A stretch of 64,000 bases of DNA from the NCBI RefSeq assembly GCF_030503615.1, contig NZ_CP129963.1, positions 248,001-312,000 of the forward strand, read 5' to 3'. This stretch comes from Sphingobacterium sp. BN32. GTDB lineage: Bacteria; Bacteroidota; Bacteroidia; Sphingobacteriales; Sphingobacteriaceae. The first letter of the stretch is position 1. Every line of letters starts with the position of its first letter. Both the position numbers and the translations under genes were made by a program. Positions 1 to 7,659 of the stretch are shown here, piece by piece. A model generated the notes under the pieces. It made no database searches and was not told where the DNA came from. It saw only the letters and a program-made list of their open reading frames with translations.

Positions 1-2
1 AT

Positions 3-473
3 CTGGTAAGAAGCTTAATGAATTATCAGGTTCATCTGAATTATACAGCAATCGAGCAGGGTAAATTGGATGAAGAGAAAGTGAAGAAGTCCATAATCAA
101 ACAATTGCGTCATGAAGATGGCGTGGCTTATGTGGTTGATGTGGAAGGCGGCGAGAACATGCTATTGCCTGCACCCTTGCGCGAAAAAATTATCAATGGC
201 TATAACCGCAAGCGTAGCGGTGCTATTCAGATCATCACCGAACCGCAATGGTATGATGGTACGCCACGTTCTACCGGTACGACCCATGGAACCTGGACAC
301 CTTATGACTCGCACATCCCATTAGTATTTATGGGCTGGGGAATCAAACACGGGAAAACGAATAAAGTCGTTCATGTAACAGACATTGCGCCGACGCTTTC
401 ATCGCTCCTGCATGTTATGGAACCTAACGGTTCCATCGGACAACCCATTGTCGAGGTTTTAGGGAACAATTAA
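3..473 (+). CDS. PafA-like alkaline phosphatase family protein, 3' part only
   Basis: This is the C-terminal end of a phosphatase of the alkaline-phosphatase / nucleotide pyrophosphatase superfamily; its start lies left of the window. The visible part has the family's late metal-site segment (THGTW, then DSHIPLVFMGWGI) and the closing TDIAPTLSSLL and GQPI blocks, as in the secreted Bacteroidota phosphomonoesterase PafA. Those enzymes are periplasmic or exported and release phosphate from organic monoesters. The frame is open from base 3, so the first ATG (base 18) is internal. The signal peptide and nucleophile Thr/Ser cannot be seen, so substrate class is inferred from the C-terminus alone. 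Confidence 0.8.
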   Translation: MVRSLMNYQVHLNYTAIEQGKLDEEKVKKSIIKQLRHEDGVAYVVDVEGGENMLLPAPLREKIINGYNRKRSGAIQIITEPQWYDGTPRSTGTTHGTWTPYDSHIPLVFMGWGIKHGKTNKVVHVTDIAPTLSSLLHVMEPNGSIGQPIVEVLGNN

Positions 474-487
474 AATTAGTACATTTG
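457..487 (+). promoter_or_regulatory. Promoter of the Rrf2 regulator gene
   Basis: TACATTTG at 480-487 matches the Bacteroidota -7 box TAnnTTTG. A T-rich -33-like stretch (TTTTA) lies about 19 nt upstream, inside the end of the phosphatase gene. Transcription would start near 492, giving a leader of about 28 nt before the ATG at 520. Confidence 0.5.
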
Positions 488-519
488 AGGAACAAGGGGT
501 AGTTTACCTATTTATAAAT

Positions 520-966
520 ATGCTTTCAAAGAAAACAAAATACGCTATCAAAGCCCTAATGGTATTGGGCAGGAATTTCGGAAAAGAACCCATGCAAATC
601 GGTAAGATTGCGGAGGAAGAACGTATTCCAAAGAAATTTCTAGAACAAATTCTATTAGAGATGCGAAATGCCGGAATTTTGTACTCTAAGAAGGGTGCCG
701 GGGGTGGCTATAGCCTGAACAAAGCACCGGAGGATATTTATTTATCTCAGGTTATGCGTCTGATCGACGGGCCGATCGCTTTGCTTCCTTGTGTCAGCCT
801 GAACTTCTACCGCTCTTGTGAAGAATGTGTGGAGGAGCATGCCTGCGGTATTCGTGATGTATTTGTAGAGGTACGAAATGCCATGCTGCAGATATTGAAT
901 GATACCAGCATTTCCCACTTAATCAATAAAGAAAAGGAATTGAACTTAGATGTGGATTCCAACTAA
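520..966 (+). CDS. Rrf2 family transcriptional regulator
   Basis: A 148-residue protein with the Rrf2 winged helix-turn-helix at residues 1-65 (KTKYAIKALMVLG, then PKKFLEQILLEMRNAGIL and the GAGGGYSL wing). The second half carries cysteines in PCVS, SCEEC and HACGI, the region where IscR/NsrR/RsrR-type members bind an iron-sulfur cluster. It is therefore probably a redox-, iron- or sulfur-responsive DNA-binding regulator. Which cluster or signal it senses cannot be told from sequence. It has its own promoter and converges with murF across a shared hairpin. No obvious target operon is adjacent. Confidence 0.9.
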   Translation: MLSKKTKYAIKALMVLGRNFGKEPMQIGKIAEEERIPKKFLEQILLEMRNAGILYSKKGAGGGYSLNKAPEDIYLSQVMRLIDGPIALLPCVSLNFYRSCEECVEEHACGIRDVFVEVRNAMLQILNDTSISHLINKEKELNLDVDSN

Positions 967-976
967 ATAAATCTTA

Positions 977-1019
977 AATAGATCACTGAAAGATGCCTAG
1001 CGGTTTTCAGTGATCTATT
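977..1019. terminator. Bidirectional hairpin between rrf2 and murF
   Basis: A perfect 15-bp inverted repeat (AATAGATCACTGAAA / TTTCAGTGATCTATT) with a 13-nt loop separates two convergent genes. There is no long U-tract on either side, so termination efficiency is uncertain, but position and stem length suit a shared terminator. Confidence 0.65.
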
Positions 1020-1045
1020 CTAAACAAATAGCTTGGCTGTAACTC

Positions 1046-2353
1046 TTACAGCAAATCCACCAATTTCTCAAAAGCCATCCCTCGAGAAGCTTTCAATAAA
1101 ATCATATAGCCGGATAATGGAGCTTGACTTAGGTTTTGTCGAAGGTCCTCTGTAGTTTCATAATATTCCGCCTCGCTATCGCGTTGCGCAAAAAAGGCTT
1201 TGCCCACAAATATCAACTTATCGACGCCAATGGATTTTGCCTTCTCGATGACCTTGCGATGCTCTACTTCACTTTCATCCCCCATCTCGAACATGTCACC
1301 CAGAATAATTGCTTTTTTATCCGCCTCAATTACTTCAATATTTCCCAATGCCGCAGCCATGCTGCTTGCGTTCGCATTGTAATAATCCGCGATAATCGTA
1401 TTGTTGTTGGTTTTTACAACCTGGGAACGGTTGTTCTGCGGAACATAGCCGCTTAAACCCTTATTAATTTCCTCTGCATGCAAATCGAAGTGCAAACCCA
1501 ATGCCACCGCCGCCAACATATTTTCCGTATTGTAAGCACCCGTTAAGTTGGTATGAACCTTATAGATCACCTCATCCTGCTCAACTTGCTTCCAGAAAAT
1601 AGTCAATAAAGGATCGGCTTTCACTAAACCACCTTTTACCGTATTTGTATCGGAGAAGCCATACCAAATAATATGCTTTAAGTCGCGCGCCTCAGCCATC
1701 GCTCTTAACTCGGTATTATCACCCTGAATAAAGGCTAAGCCATGATGTTCTTTTAAAAAGTCGTAAAGCTCGCCTTTCGTCTTCTTTACCCCCTCAAAAG
1801 AACCGAATCCTTCCAGATGTGCCTTGCCGACGTTCGTAATAAGGCCATGGGTAGGTTGCGCGATACTGCACAGAAAAGCAATCTCTTCTTGGTGATTGGC
1901 ACCCATTTCAATAATCGCAATTTCCAAATCCTTGGGTAGCGATAGAATGGTTAAGGGCACACCGATATGGTTATTTAGGTTACCTTTTGTAGCAAAGGTT
2001 TTAAATTTTTGAGAAAGTACGGCATGCACCAATTCCTTTGTTGTGGTTTTACCATTAGTGCCGGTAATGCCGATAAACGGAATGCTCAATTGTTGTCTAT
2101 GGAATCGAGCCAGATCCTGTAAGCTGCTCAGTACATCCTCTACAAGAATGTAGCTTTCCTTCTCCTGATAGTATGTCGGATCGTCGACAACCACATATTT
2201 AGCACCTTGCGCTAGCGCCTGCTCAGCAAAGCTATTCCCGTTGAACGATTCGCCTTTCAAAGCAAAGAATATACAGTCTTTGCTGATTTGTCGGGTATCG
2301 GTACAAACCTGAGGGAATTCTAAATAAAGCTGATAGAGTTGTGCTATTTGCAT
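1046..2353 (-). CDS. murF: UDP-N-acetylmuramoyl-tripeptide--D-alanyl-D-alanine ligase
   Basis: MurF adds D-Ala-D-Ala to UDP-MurNAc-tripeptide in the cytoplasm, the last soluble step of peptidoglycan precursor synthesis. The 435-residue protein has the Mur ligase N-terminal domain (residues 1-90, with CTDTRQ and FFALKGE), the ATP-binding loop GTNGKTT at about 98-104, the central domain (EMGANHQEEI, TNVGKAHLEGFGS) and a C-terminal domain. The frame is open further upstream, but the ATG at 2353 (MQIAQLY) fits the family start. A 53-aa membrane protein gene lies 68 nt upstream on the same strand and may be co-transcribed. Confidence 0.96.
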   Translation of the reverse strand: MQIAQLYQLYLEFPQVCTDTRQISKDCIFFALKGESFNGNSFAEQALAQGAKYVVVDDPTYYQEKESYILVEDVLSSLQDLARFHRQQLSIPFIGITGTNGKTTTKELVHAVLSQKFKTFATKGNLNNHIGVPLTILSLPKDLEIAIIEMGANHQEEIAFLCSIAQPTHGLITNVGKAHLEGFGSFEGVKKTKGELYDFLKEHHGLAFIQGDNTELRAMAEARDLKHIIWYGFSDTNTVKGGLVKADPLLTIFWKQVEQDEVIYKVHTNLTGAYNTENMLAAVALGLHFDLHAEEINKGLSGYVPQNNRSQVVKTNNNTIIADYYNANASSMAAALGNIEVIEADKKAIILGDMFEMGDESEVEHRKVIEKAKSIGVDKLIFVGKAFFAQRDSEAEYYETTEDLRQNLSQAPLSGYMILLKASRGMAFEKLVDLL

Positions 2354-2421
2354 GACATTATTTTTTAACAAAGGTAAGTATGCAATTAGCCAATGCCAAT
2401 AAAAAGGCACAATTTTTTATC

Positions 2422-2583
2422 CTATTTTCCCGAATCGCTGGCGTTCGAAACTTCCATATTTCTTCCCATTTGCTCCCTAGCAATCTCCTTCTCCTTACTT
2501 GCTACAAATGCGCCTATGGCGAGCCCGGCAAGAAGGCAGAGAAATGCAATGGTGAGCAGCATTTTCTTCTTCTTAGAATCCAT
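2422..2583 (-). CDS. Small single-pass membrane protein, 53 aa
   Basis: A short reading frame from ATG (2583) to TAG (2422) with clear protein character: a lysine-rich N-terminus (MDSKKKK), one hydrophobic helix of about 20 residues at about 9-28 (LLTIAFLCLLAGLAIGAFVA), and a charged, soluble tail (KEKEIARE, ending SDSGK). The positive-inside rule suggests the N-terminus is cytoplasmic and the tail periplasmic. It lies 68 nt before murF on the same strand. I do not recognise a family. Composition and context favour a real gene over chance. Confidence 0.65.
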   Translation of the reverse strand: MDSKKKKMLLTIAFLCLLAGLAIGAFVASKEKEIAREQMGRNMEVSNASDSGK

Positions 2584-2735
2584 GTTAGTGTGTTTTGTTC
2601 AATGTTGTGTGCTTAATATACAGCTATATGCGAGAGAATGTTTTCATAATTGTGCAATAATCATAAATTCATATTGTTGCCGGAAAAACAGGAAATCTAA
2701 CAGTGCTGGATGGCACTTTAAAAGCGGCACATGCA

Positions 2736-2765
2736 TAAAAAAAGGCAGCCTGTAGGGCTACCTTT
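2736..2765 (-). terminator. Rho-independent terminator of pfkA
   Basis: On the minus strand AAAGGTAGCC pairs with GGCTGCCTTT (one internal mismatch), followed by a run of seven T. It lies 30 nt after the pfkA stop codon. Confidence 0.85.
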
Positions 2766-2794
2766 CAAATATTGATTTATTGTCGATAACAAGA

Positions 2795-3769
2795 TTATAA
2801 AGACAGGATCTCAACGATACGTGTTAAGTTCGTATTGATTTTGTCGATGTGTTTAATCGCTTTGTCAAACGGTGTAAACTGTACATTTCCACAGATCAAA
2901 CCCGCCATTTCACCTCGTCTGCCTTCTAAAAGCCCCTCTACCGATGCTACGCCCAGACGGCTCGCTAATACACGGTCCATACAAGTCGGCTTGCCACCGC
3001 GTTGAATATGCCCTAGAATCGAAACACGAACGTCATAGGCCGGGAAGTTCTGTTTGATTTTCTCGGCTACCACTAATCCACCTTCTTCGTCGCCTTCAGC
3101 CACGATGATAATACGTGAAGATTTATTCTTACGTGTTTTATCCAGGCGCTTCATAATCGCGTCGTAGTCTACTTTCAATTCGGGAATCAAAACAGCCTCA
3201 GCACCCGTACTAATTCCGGAACGCAGGGCGATCAATCCCGAGTCACGACCCATTACTTCAACAACGAACAAACGATCGTGCGACTCTGCAGTATCACGGA
3301 TCTTATCCACGGCGTCGACAACGGTGTTGATGGCTGTATCATAGCCGATGGTGAAATCAGTTCCCGCTAAGTCATTATCGATAGTACCCGGGATACCAAT
3401 CACAGGGATATCAAATTCCTCGATCAGTTTAGACGCTCCGGTGAAAGTACCATCTCCACCAACAACGACCAAGGCGTCTATATTTAGTTTTTTAATGTTT
3501 TCGTAAGCTTGTTTTCTGCCCTCTACCGTGCGAAATTCATCGCTGCGAGCAGTCTTTAGGATTGTTCCTCCACGTTGAATGATATTCGCAACAGATTTTG
3601 CATCCATTGGAATAATATCACCATGAACTAATCCGTCGTATCCACGGCGGATACCAAACATATTAACACCATGGTAAATTCCTGTTCTAACAACTGCACG
3701 GATGGCAGCGTTCATTCCTGGGGCATCCCCTCCTGAAGTTAATACAGCTATGTTCTTAATGTTGCTCAT
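2795..3769 (-). CDS. pfkA: 6-phosphofructokinase, ATP-dependent
   Basis: PfkA phosphorylates fructose 6-phosphate to fructose 1,6-bisphosphate, the committing step of glycolysis. The 324-residue protein is the standard bacterial length. It has TSGGDAPGMN at 11-20, GGDGT at 104-108 (Gly after the Asp marks ATP rather than pyrophosphate use), PGTIDND at 127-133 with the catalytic Asp, and the MGR sugar-phosphate motif. ATG start with the typical MSNIKNIAVL beginning. It is monocistronic, with its own terminator and a 337-nt gap upstream holding repeat copy 1. Confidence 0.97.
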   Translation of the reverse strand: MSNIKNIAVLTSGGDAPGMNAAIRAVVRTGIYHGVNMFGIRRGYDGLVHGDIIPMDAKSVANIIQRGGTILKTARSDEFRTVEGRKQAYENIKKLNIDALVVVGGDGTFTGASKLIEEFDIPVIGIPGTIDNDLAGTDFTIGYDTAINTVVDAVDKIRDTAESHDRLFVVEVMGRDSGLIALRSGISTGAEAVLIPELKVDYDAIMKRLDKTRKNKSSRIIIVAEGDEEGGLVVAEKIKQNFPAYDVRVSILGHIQRGGKPTCMDRVLASRLGVASVEGLLEGRRGEMAGLICGNVQFTPFDKAIKHIDKINTNLTRIVEILSL

Positions 3770-3907
3770 GTCTCAAATATACCAATTCCTTGGCTTTAGT
3801 ATGTGAAAATTGTCTTGGTTGATGCGTAAAAATACATCAAAATCAGGAAAAGAACGAGGGAATGCCTAGGTAAATTGTTAAATAATAAATCAGAACTGGG
3901 ATTGCTT

Positions 3908-3992
3908 AAACCCAATGCAAAGCCCTTTCAAACCCAATGTATAACCCAATCATAACCGCTCGGAAAGGGCTATGATTGGGTTATGAAATGGG
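3908..3992 (+). repeat. Dispersed intergenic hairpin repeat, copy 1
   Basis: The core is a perfect 14-bp inverted repeat, ATAACCCAATCATA (3941-3954) and TATGATTGGGTTAT (3971-3984), with a 16-nt loop. Two further AACCCAATG units precede it, and GCCCTTTC (3922-3929) is complementary to GAAAGGGC in the loop (3963-3970). The same module occurs at 32146-32236 (reverse orientation) and 55141-55218. It resembles a REP-type mobile palindrome. No transposase is nearby. Confidence 0.85.
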
Positions 3993-4054
3993 TACAGAAG
4001 AGGACTGTTTGATCGAAGGTACCTAAATGCTTCATTCGTAGTCCAATAGAAAAG

Positions 4055-4090
4055 AGAAAGGCGCATGTTCCGGAGACGATGCGCCTTTCT
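4055..4090 (-). terminator. Terminator of the DsbD-like gene
   Basis: A perfect 12-bp stem (AGAAAGGCGCAT / ATGCGCCTTTCT) with a 12-nt loop lies 16 nt after the stop codon. The minus-strand read-out continues CTTTTCTATT, a T-rich tail. Confidence 0.8.
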
Positions 4091-4106
4091 ATAGAAAAAG
4101 CGGGGG

Positions 4107-5804
4107 TTATTTCGCTTTGTAAGCGTCTATAGCGCTTTGCAGGTAAGCTGCGTAGCTATCGATATCATAGTTTGCACCGCTTGCCGGAACGAGTAGCTGC
4201 TCATCAGCACCTACGATCGCATACAAAGGTTGCGAGTTGCTCTGGAAACGGGTAATCTGGAAGTCGGTATTCTTCTTACCAACGGTATTGATCTTCTTGC
4301 CGGTTTCTTTGGAAACATATTGTTCTGCTTCTGGCAATTTCAAATCATGCTCATCCACATATAGCTCCACCAGAATAAAGTTCTCATTGATCAGGTTCCG
4401 TACTTTCGGATCCGACCAAACCGAAGCTTCCATCTTACGACAATTGACACAGGTCCATCCTGTAAAGTCGATCATCAGGGGTTTATTCTGCGCTTTCGCT
4501 GCTGCCAATGCTTCATCATAATCATAGTAAGGATCGAACCCTTTGATGGTCGCGCGGCTATGGAAATGTGTGTAATGCTTTCTGCTGCTAGCATCTGCCG
4601 ATCCGGTCGGAGCGGACACATGGCTGGCATTGGCAAGGTCGAAGTCCTGCGTTCCGATTGGAGGAAGGAAGGCGGCGATCGATTTCAATGGTGCTCCCCA
4701 CATCCCCGGGATCATGTAGACTACAAAAGAGAATACAATAATCGTCAACATGGTGCGTGGAACAGAAAGATAGGGCAGGTCGCTATCATGCGAGAACTTG
4801 ATCTTTCCTAGTAGGTATAGCCCCATTAAACCGAATATAACGATCCATAGCGCTAAGAAGACCTCGCGGTCCAATAGCTGCCAATTATAAGCTAAATCCA
4901 CGTTGGAAAGGAATTTCATCGCTAGCGCAAGCTCCAAGAAACCCAATACGACTTTCACGCTGTTCAACCAACCGCCTGATTTCGGCAATGACTTCAATAG
5001 AGAAGGGAACATGGCGAACAATACGAATGGGATAGCCAATGCTAGAGAGAATCCGAACATCCCTACGGCAGGGCCTAAGCGCTCGCCTTTGGTTGCTGCT
5101 TCTACCAGTAAGGTACCGATGATAGGTCCTGTACAAGAGAAGGAAACCACGGCTAAACTAGCCGACATAAAGAACAAGCCAATCAGACCACTTTTATCCG
5201 AGTTGGAGTCGATCTTGTTCACGAATGAACTTGGCAAAGTAATTTCGAAAGCTCCAAAGAAAGAAGCCGCGAACACCACCAATAACAGGAAGAATAGGAA
5301 GTTGAAGATACCATTGGTAGACAGGGCATTCAATGCCTCTGCGCCAAAAGCGATGGTGATCAACATTCCTAATGCAACATAGATTACAATAATGAATAAG
5401 CCATATAAAAAGGCTTGAGATACCGCCTTGCCTCTGCTGCCTGATTTCTTGGTAAAGAAAGATACCGTGAGAGGTACCATCGGGAAGATACAAGGCATCA
5501 GGAATGCCGCGAATCCGCCGATCAGACCGGCGATAAAGATTCCCCATAGGGATTTAGACTCTTCCGGAGCCGCAGTAGCAGCAACAGAACTTGTCGTTGT
5601 ATCTTGAGAGTCCTGGCCATCGGAGAAGACGACGTCTTCAGTAGAGAATAGCGTATCTTGTTCGCTTGTCGTTTCCGCTTGCCCGGTTCCAAAATCTACA
5701 TCTTCGTAATTGATTAAAGAATCTTGGGCGAAGCTACTGAGGGGGATTGTTGCACTTAAAAATAGCCACGAGAAGGCTATAAAAAGGAATTTTAATTTGC
5801 TCAT
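4107..5804 (-). CDS. DsbD-type thiol:disulfide reductase, membrane and thioredoxin domains
   Basis: A 565-residue inner-membrane protein that carries electrons from cytoplasmic thioredoxin to periplasmic thiols. It has a signal peptide (to about residue 26, FAQ), an acidic Ser/Thr-rich linker, an eight-helix DsbD/CcdA-type channel at about 85-375 (PCIFPMVPLT and FSCTGPIIGT hold the membrane cysteines), and a C-terminal thioredoxin fold with CVNC at 452-455. The usual N-terminal DsbD-alpha domain is missing here and is instead encoded by the next gene upstream (5879-6331). A terminator sits between the two, so they can also be expressed separately. Confidence 0.92.
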   Translation of the reverse strand: MSKLKFLFIAFSWLFLSATIPLSSFAQDSLINYEDVDFGTGQAETTSEQDTLFSTEDVVFSDGQDSQDTTTSSVAATAAPEESKSLWGIFIAGLIGGFAAFLMPCIFPMVPLTVSFFTKKSGSRGKAVSQAFLYGLFIIVIYVALGMLITIAFGAEALNALSTNGIFNFLFFLLLVVFAASFFGAFEITLPSSFVNKIDSNSDKSGLIGLFFMSASLAVVSFSCTGPIIGTLLVEAATKGERLGPAVGMFGFSLALAIPFVLFAMFPSLLKSLPKSGGWLNSVKVVLGFLELALAMKFLSNVDLAYNWQLLDREVFLALWIVIFGLMGLYLLGKIKFSHDSDLPYLSVPRTMLTIIVFSFVVYMIPGMWGAPLKSIAAFLPPIGTQDFDLANASHVSAPTGSADASSRKHYTHFHSRATIKGFDPYYDYDEALAAAKAQNKPLMIDFTGWTCVNCRKMEASVWSDPKVRNLINENFILVELYVDEHDLKLPEAEQYVSKETGKKINTVGKKNTDFQITRFQSNSQPLYAIVGADEQLLVPASGANYDIDSYAAYLQSAIDAYKAK

Positions 5805-5832
5805 ATTCGAAAATTAAAGTCCAAACATACAA

Positions 5833-5856
5833 AAAGGCAGGGGATTCCCTGCCTTT
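5833..5856 (-). terminator. Terminator after the DsbD-alpha-like gene
   Basis: A perfect 10-bp stem (AAAGGCAGGG / CCCTGCCTTT) with a GATT loop, followed on the minus strand by T residues. It separates the two DsbD-related genes. Confidence 0.85.
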
Positions 5857-5878
5857 GTAGATTGTAATTCTTAAAGTT

Positions 5879-6331
5879 TTACTTTATGGTTACAGCAAAC
5901 TCGTACTCATCAGGTGGAAGACAACGTTCTTTATCACATGCCATGAAGGATGCAACACCTTTTACTGTAGTAGGTTTGTTGTTAGCAAGTTTCACCTTTT
6001 GTTGGAATACAACTTCGCCGTTGTAGTAAGGAACGTTCATTTTGAATACGTCCTCAAATTTTGTTTTAGGCTCTTTTGCTAGTGTTTTTCCTTGAACTTT
6101 AGCTCCGTTTGCTGGAGTGAAAGTAAAGGATGTTGACTCCGGACCACCGGCAGGAACGTTCATGCCGTAAATGTGCCATCCTTGTTCAACGTTTGCTTTG
6201 ATCAAAATAACTGCTTCATTGTTAGCTAGTTTTTTAAATCCTACCGACCATTTTACTGGGTTATGAACCTGTGCCATAACGCCGGAAACGGCAAATACTA
6301 AAAACGCAATTAATAAATTTATTCTTTTCAT
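5879..6331 (-). CDS. Periplasmic DsbD-alpha-like domain protein
   Basis: A 150-residue exported protein (signal peptide to about residue 20, VMAQ) made only of the DsbD N-terminal immunoglobulin-like domain. The motif MACDKERCLPP has two cysteines four residues apart, where DsbD-alpha holds its active pair, and GWHIYGMN is also typical. It would accept electrons from the membrane reductase encoded just downstream (4107-5804) and pass them to periplasmic partners. Encoding the domain as a free protein rather than fused is the notable feature. Same strand and order as the domains of a full DsbD. Confidence 0.85.
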   Translation of the reverse strand: MKRINLLIAFLVFAVSGVMAQVHNPVKWSVGFKKLANNEAVILIKANVEQGWHIYGMNVPAGGPESTSFTFTPANGAKVQGKTLAKEPKTKFEDVFKMNVPYYNGEVVFQQKVKLANNKPTTVKGVASFMACDKERCLPPDEYEFAVTIK

Positions 6332-6422
6332 GTAAATTACTTTTATTTATTGACTTGGTGACGCCAATAAAGTTTAAATCAAAGTTAGGATTTATAATGA
6401 AATTTAATTCTATGTAATCGAT

Positions 6423-7202
6423 TTATTGCAAAAGAAATTCGACTTCCTTAAAATAAAATGTTGATATCTGGTAATTTCTTAATAAATGCAATTTTCCATC
6501 CGGACTTACCTCCTTTAATTCCGCTTTAAAGGTCTCATCTCCTGCGCGGTAAAGGGCAGTTTTTCCGCGAAGAAATAGGTTGTCATTGTATGCCCTTAGC
6601 AATTGATCGGTCGAAATTTTCTGGTTTTGAATTTTAAGATAACGTTGCTGTATATAACCTACTAGTGTTTCGCAAGCGCTTTCTAAGGATGCTAAGCGAT
6701 GGGAAGTTTCGCGAAGTATAGAGCTTGCTTTCTGTTCGATCTCATGCGGAAATTTCTCCTGATTGGCATTGATGCCGATGCCTACGATGGAATGCTTTAT
6801 ACCTTTCGAATTGCTCGTGTTCTCGATCAATATTCCGCAAACCTTTTTATTGTTAATCATGATGTCGTTGGGCCACTTGATTTTAGCGTCGATCTGTAAG
6901 GAACGGAACCAGTCGACCAACCCAAGGCTAACACACATGTTCAATATGAAATGATCTGTTAGTTTGAGGAAGTTGGGATAGAGTAAAAGACTGAAAGTAA
7001 TATTGGCATTCGCTTCAGATAGCCATGTGCTGTCGCGTTGTCCACGACCATTTGTTTGCTTTTTTGCCATAATGGCAGTAAACTCAGGAAGTGGCTTGAA
7101 ATTTGACAGTTGTGTCTTTAAATAATCGTTTGTGGAAGTAACTTCGTCTAAAACAATTAAACTTTGGCGTAGTGAATCTCCCGAAAATGTGTTATTTTGC
7201 AA
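6423..7202 (-). CDS. birA: Biotin--[acetyl-CoA-carboxylase] ligase
   Basis: BirA activates biotin with ATP and attaches it to the biotin carrier lysine of acetyl-CoA carboxylase and related enzymes. The 259-residue protein has the biotinyl-AMP loop GRGQRDSTW, the KWPNDI motif with the catalytic lysine, and GILIE. It lacks the N-terminal DNA-binding helix-turn-helix, so it is a non-regulatory ligase. The only start in frame is TTG at 7202; an in-frame stop lies 10 nt upstream. It is divergent from rsfS. Confidence 0.93.
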   Translation of the reverse strand: MQNNTFSGDSLRQSLIVLDEVTSTNDYLKTQLSNFKPLPEFTAIMAKKQTNGRGQRDSTWLSEANANITFSLLLYPNFLKLTDHFILNMCVSLGLVDWFRSLQIDAKIKWPNDIMINNKKVCGILIENTSNSKGIKHSIVGIGINANQEKFPHEIEQKASSILRETSHRLASLESACETLVGYIQQRYLKIQNQKISTDQLLRAYNDNLFLRGKTALYRAGDETFKAELKEVSPDGKLHLLRNYQISTFYFKEVEFLLQ

Positions 7203-7231
7203 AAGATAATATCATTTAAAAATTTATCAGT

Positions 7232-7239
7232 CAAAAGTA
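7232..7239 (-). promoter_or_regulatory. birA -7 promoter box
   Basis: The minus strand reads TACTTTTG, a perfect TAnnTTTG box, 29 nt upstream of the birA TTG start. The -33 element is not clear. Confidence 0.5.
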
Positions 7240-7251
7240 TAATAAATCTTG

Positions 7252-7626
7252 ATGAGTAAAAACAAAAAGTCTTCGTTGTCCGAGAAGCTAGCCGATGTTG
7301 TGATACATGGGATGCAGGAAAAGAAGGGTAATGAAATAGTGAGGTTGGATATGCGCGAAGTTAATGGGACATTGTCTGATTATTTTGTTATCTGCCATGC
7401 CGACTCCAACGTGCAAGTAAATGCAATAGCCAAAAGTGTAGAAGAAGAAGTGTATAAATCCTTTGGTCAAGATCCTTGGCACAAGGAAGGGCACGGTAAT
7501 GGCGAATGGGTTTTGCTTGACTTCGTGGATGTTGTTGTCCATATTTTTAAAACAGAAACAAGGGAGCATTACAGAATCGAAGATCTGTGGGGCGATGCTC
7601 AAGTTAGCACTTACCAAAGTGCATAG
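7252..7626 (+). CDS. rsfS: Ribosome silencing factor
   Basis: RsfS binds ribosomal protein L14 and blocks joining of the two ribosomal subunits when nutrients run out. The 124-residue protein has the family signature across LSDYFVICHADSN, WHKEGHGNGEWVLLDF and VVVHIF. The ATG at 7252 is preferred over the in-frame TTG just before it. It is followed 33 nt later by ftsH on the same strand, an order common in Bacteroidota, and is probably co-transcribed with it. Confidence 0.95.
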   Translation: MSKNKKSSLSEKLADVVIHGMQEKKGNEIVRLDMREVNGTLSDYFVICHADSNVQVNAIAKSVEEEVYKSFGQDPWHKEGHGNGEWVLLDFVDVVVHIFKTETREHYRIEDLWGDAQVSTYQSA

Positions 7627-7659
7627 TGAGAATAAGTGAAACGTAGTTTAAGTGTATAA

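Larger units (their letters stand above)
3770..4106. other. Intergenic region carrying repeat copy 1
   Basis: No coding frame of convincing character lies here. The region contains a long hairpin repeat (3908-3992) and the DsbD-gene terminator (4055-4090). The pfkA promoter must lie in the 3770-3900 part, but I see no confident TAnnTTTG box. Confidence 0.6.

Noticed and set aside
4903..5382. Plus-strand frame of about 159 codons inside the DsbD-like gene
   Set aside because: It is antisense to the clearly conserved channel domain and has no recognisable domain of its own.
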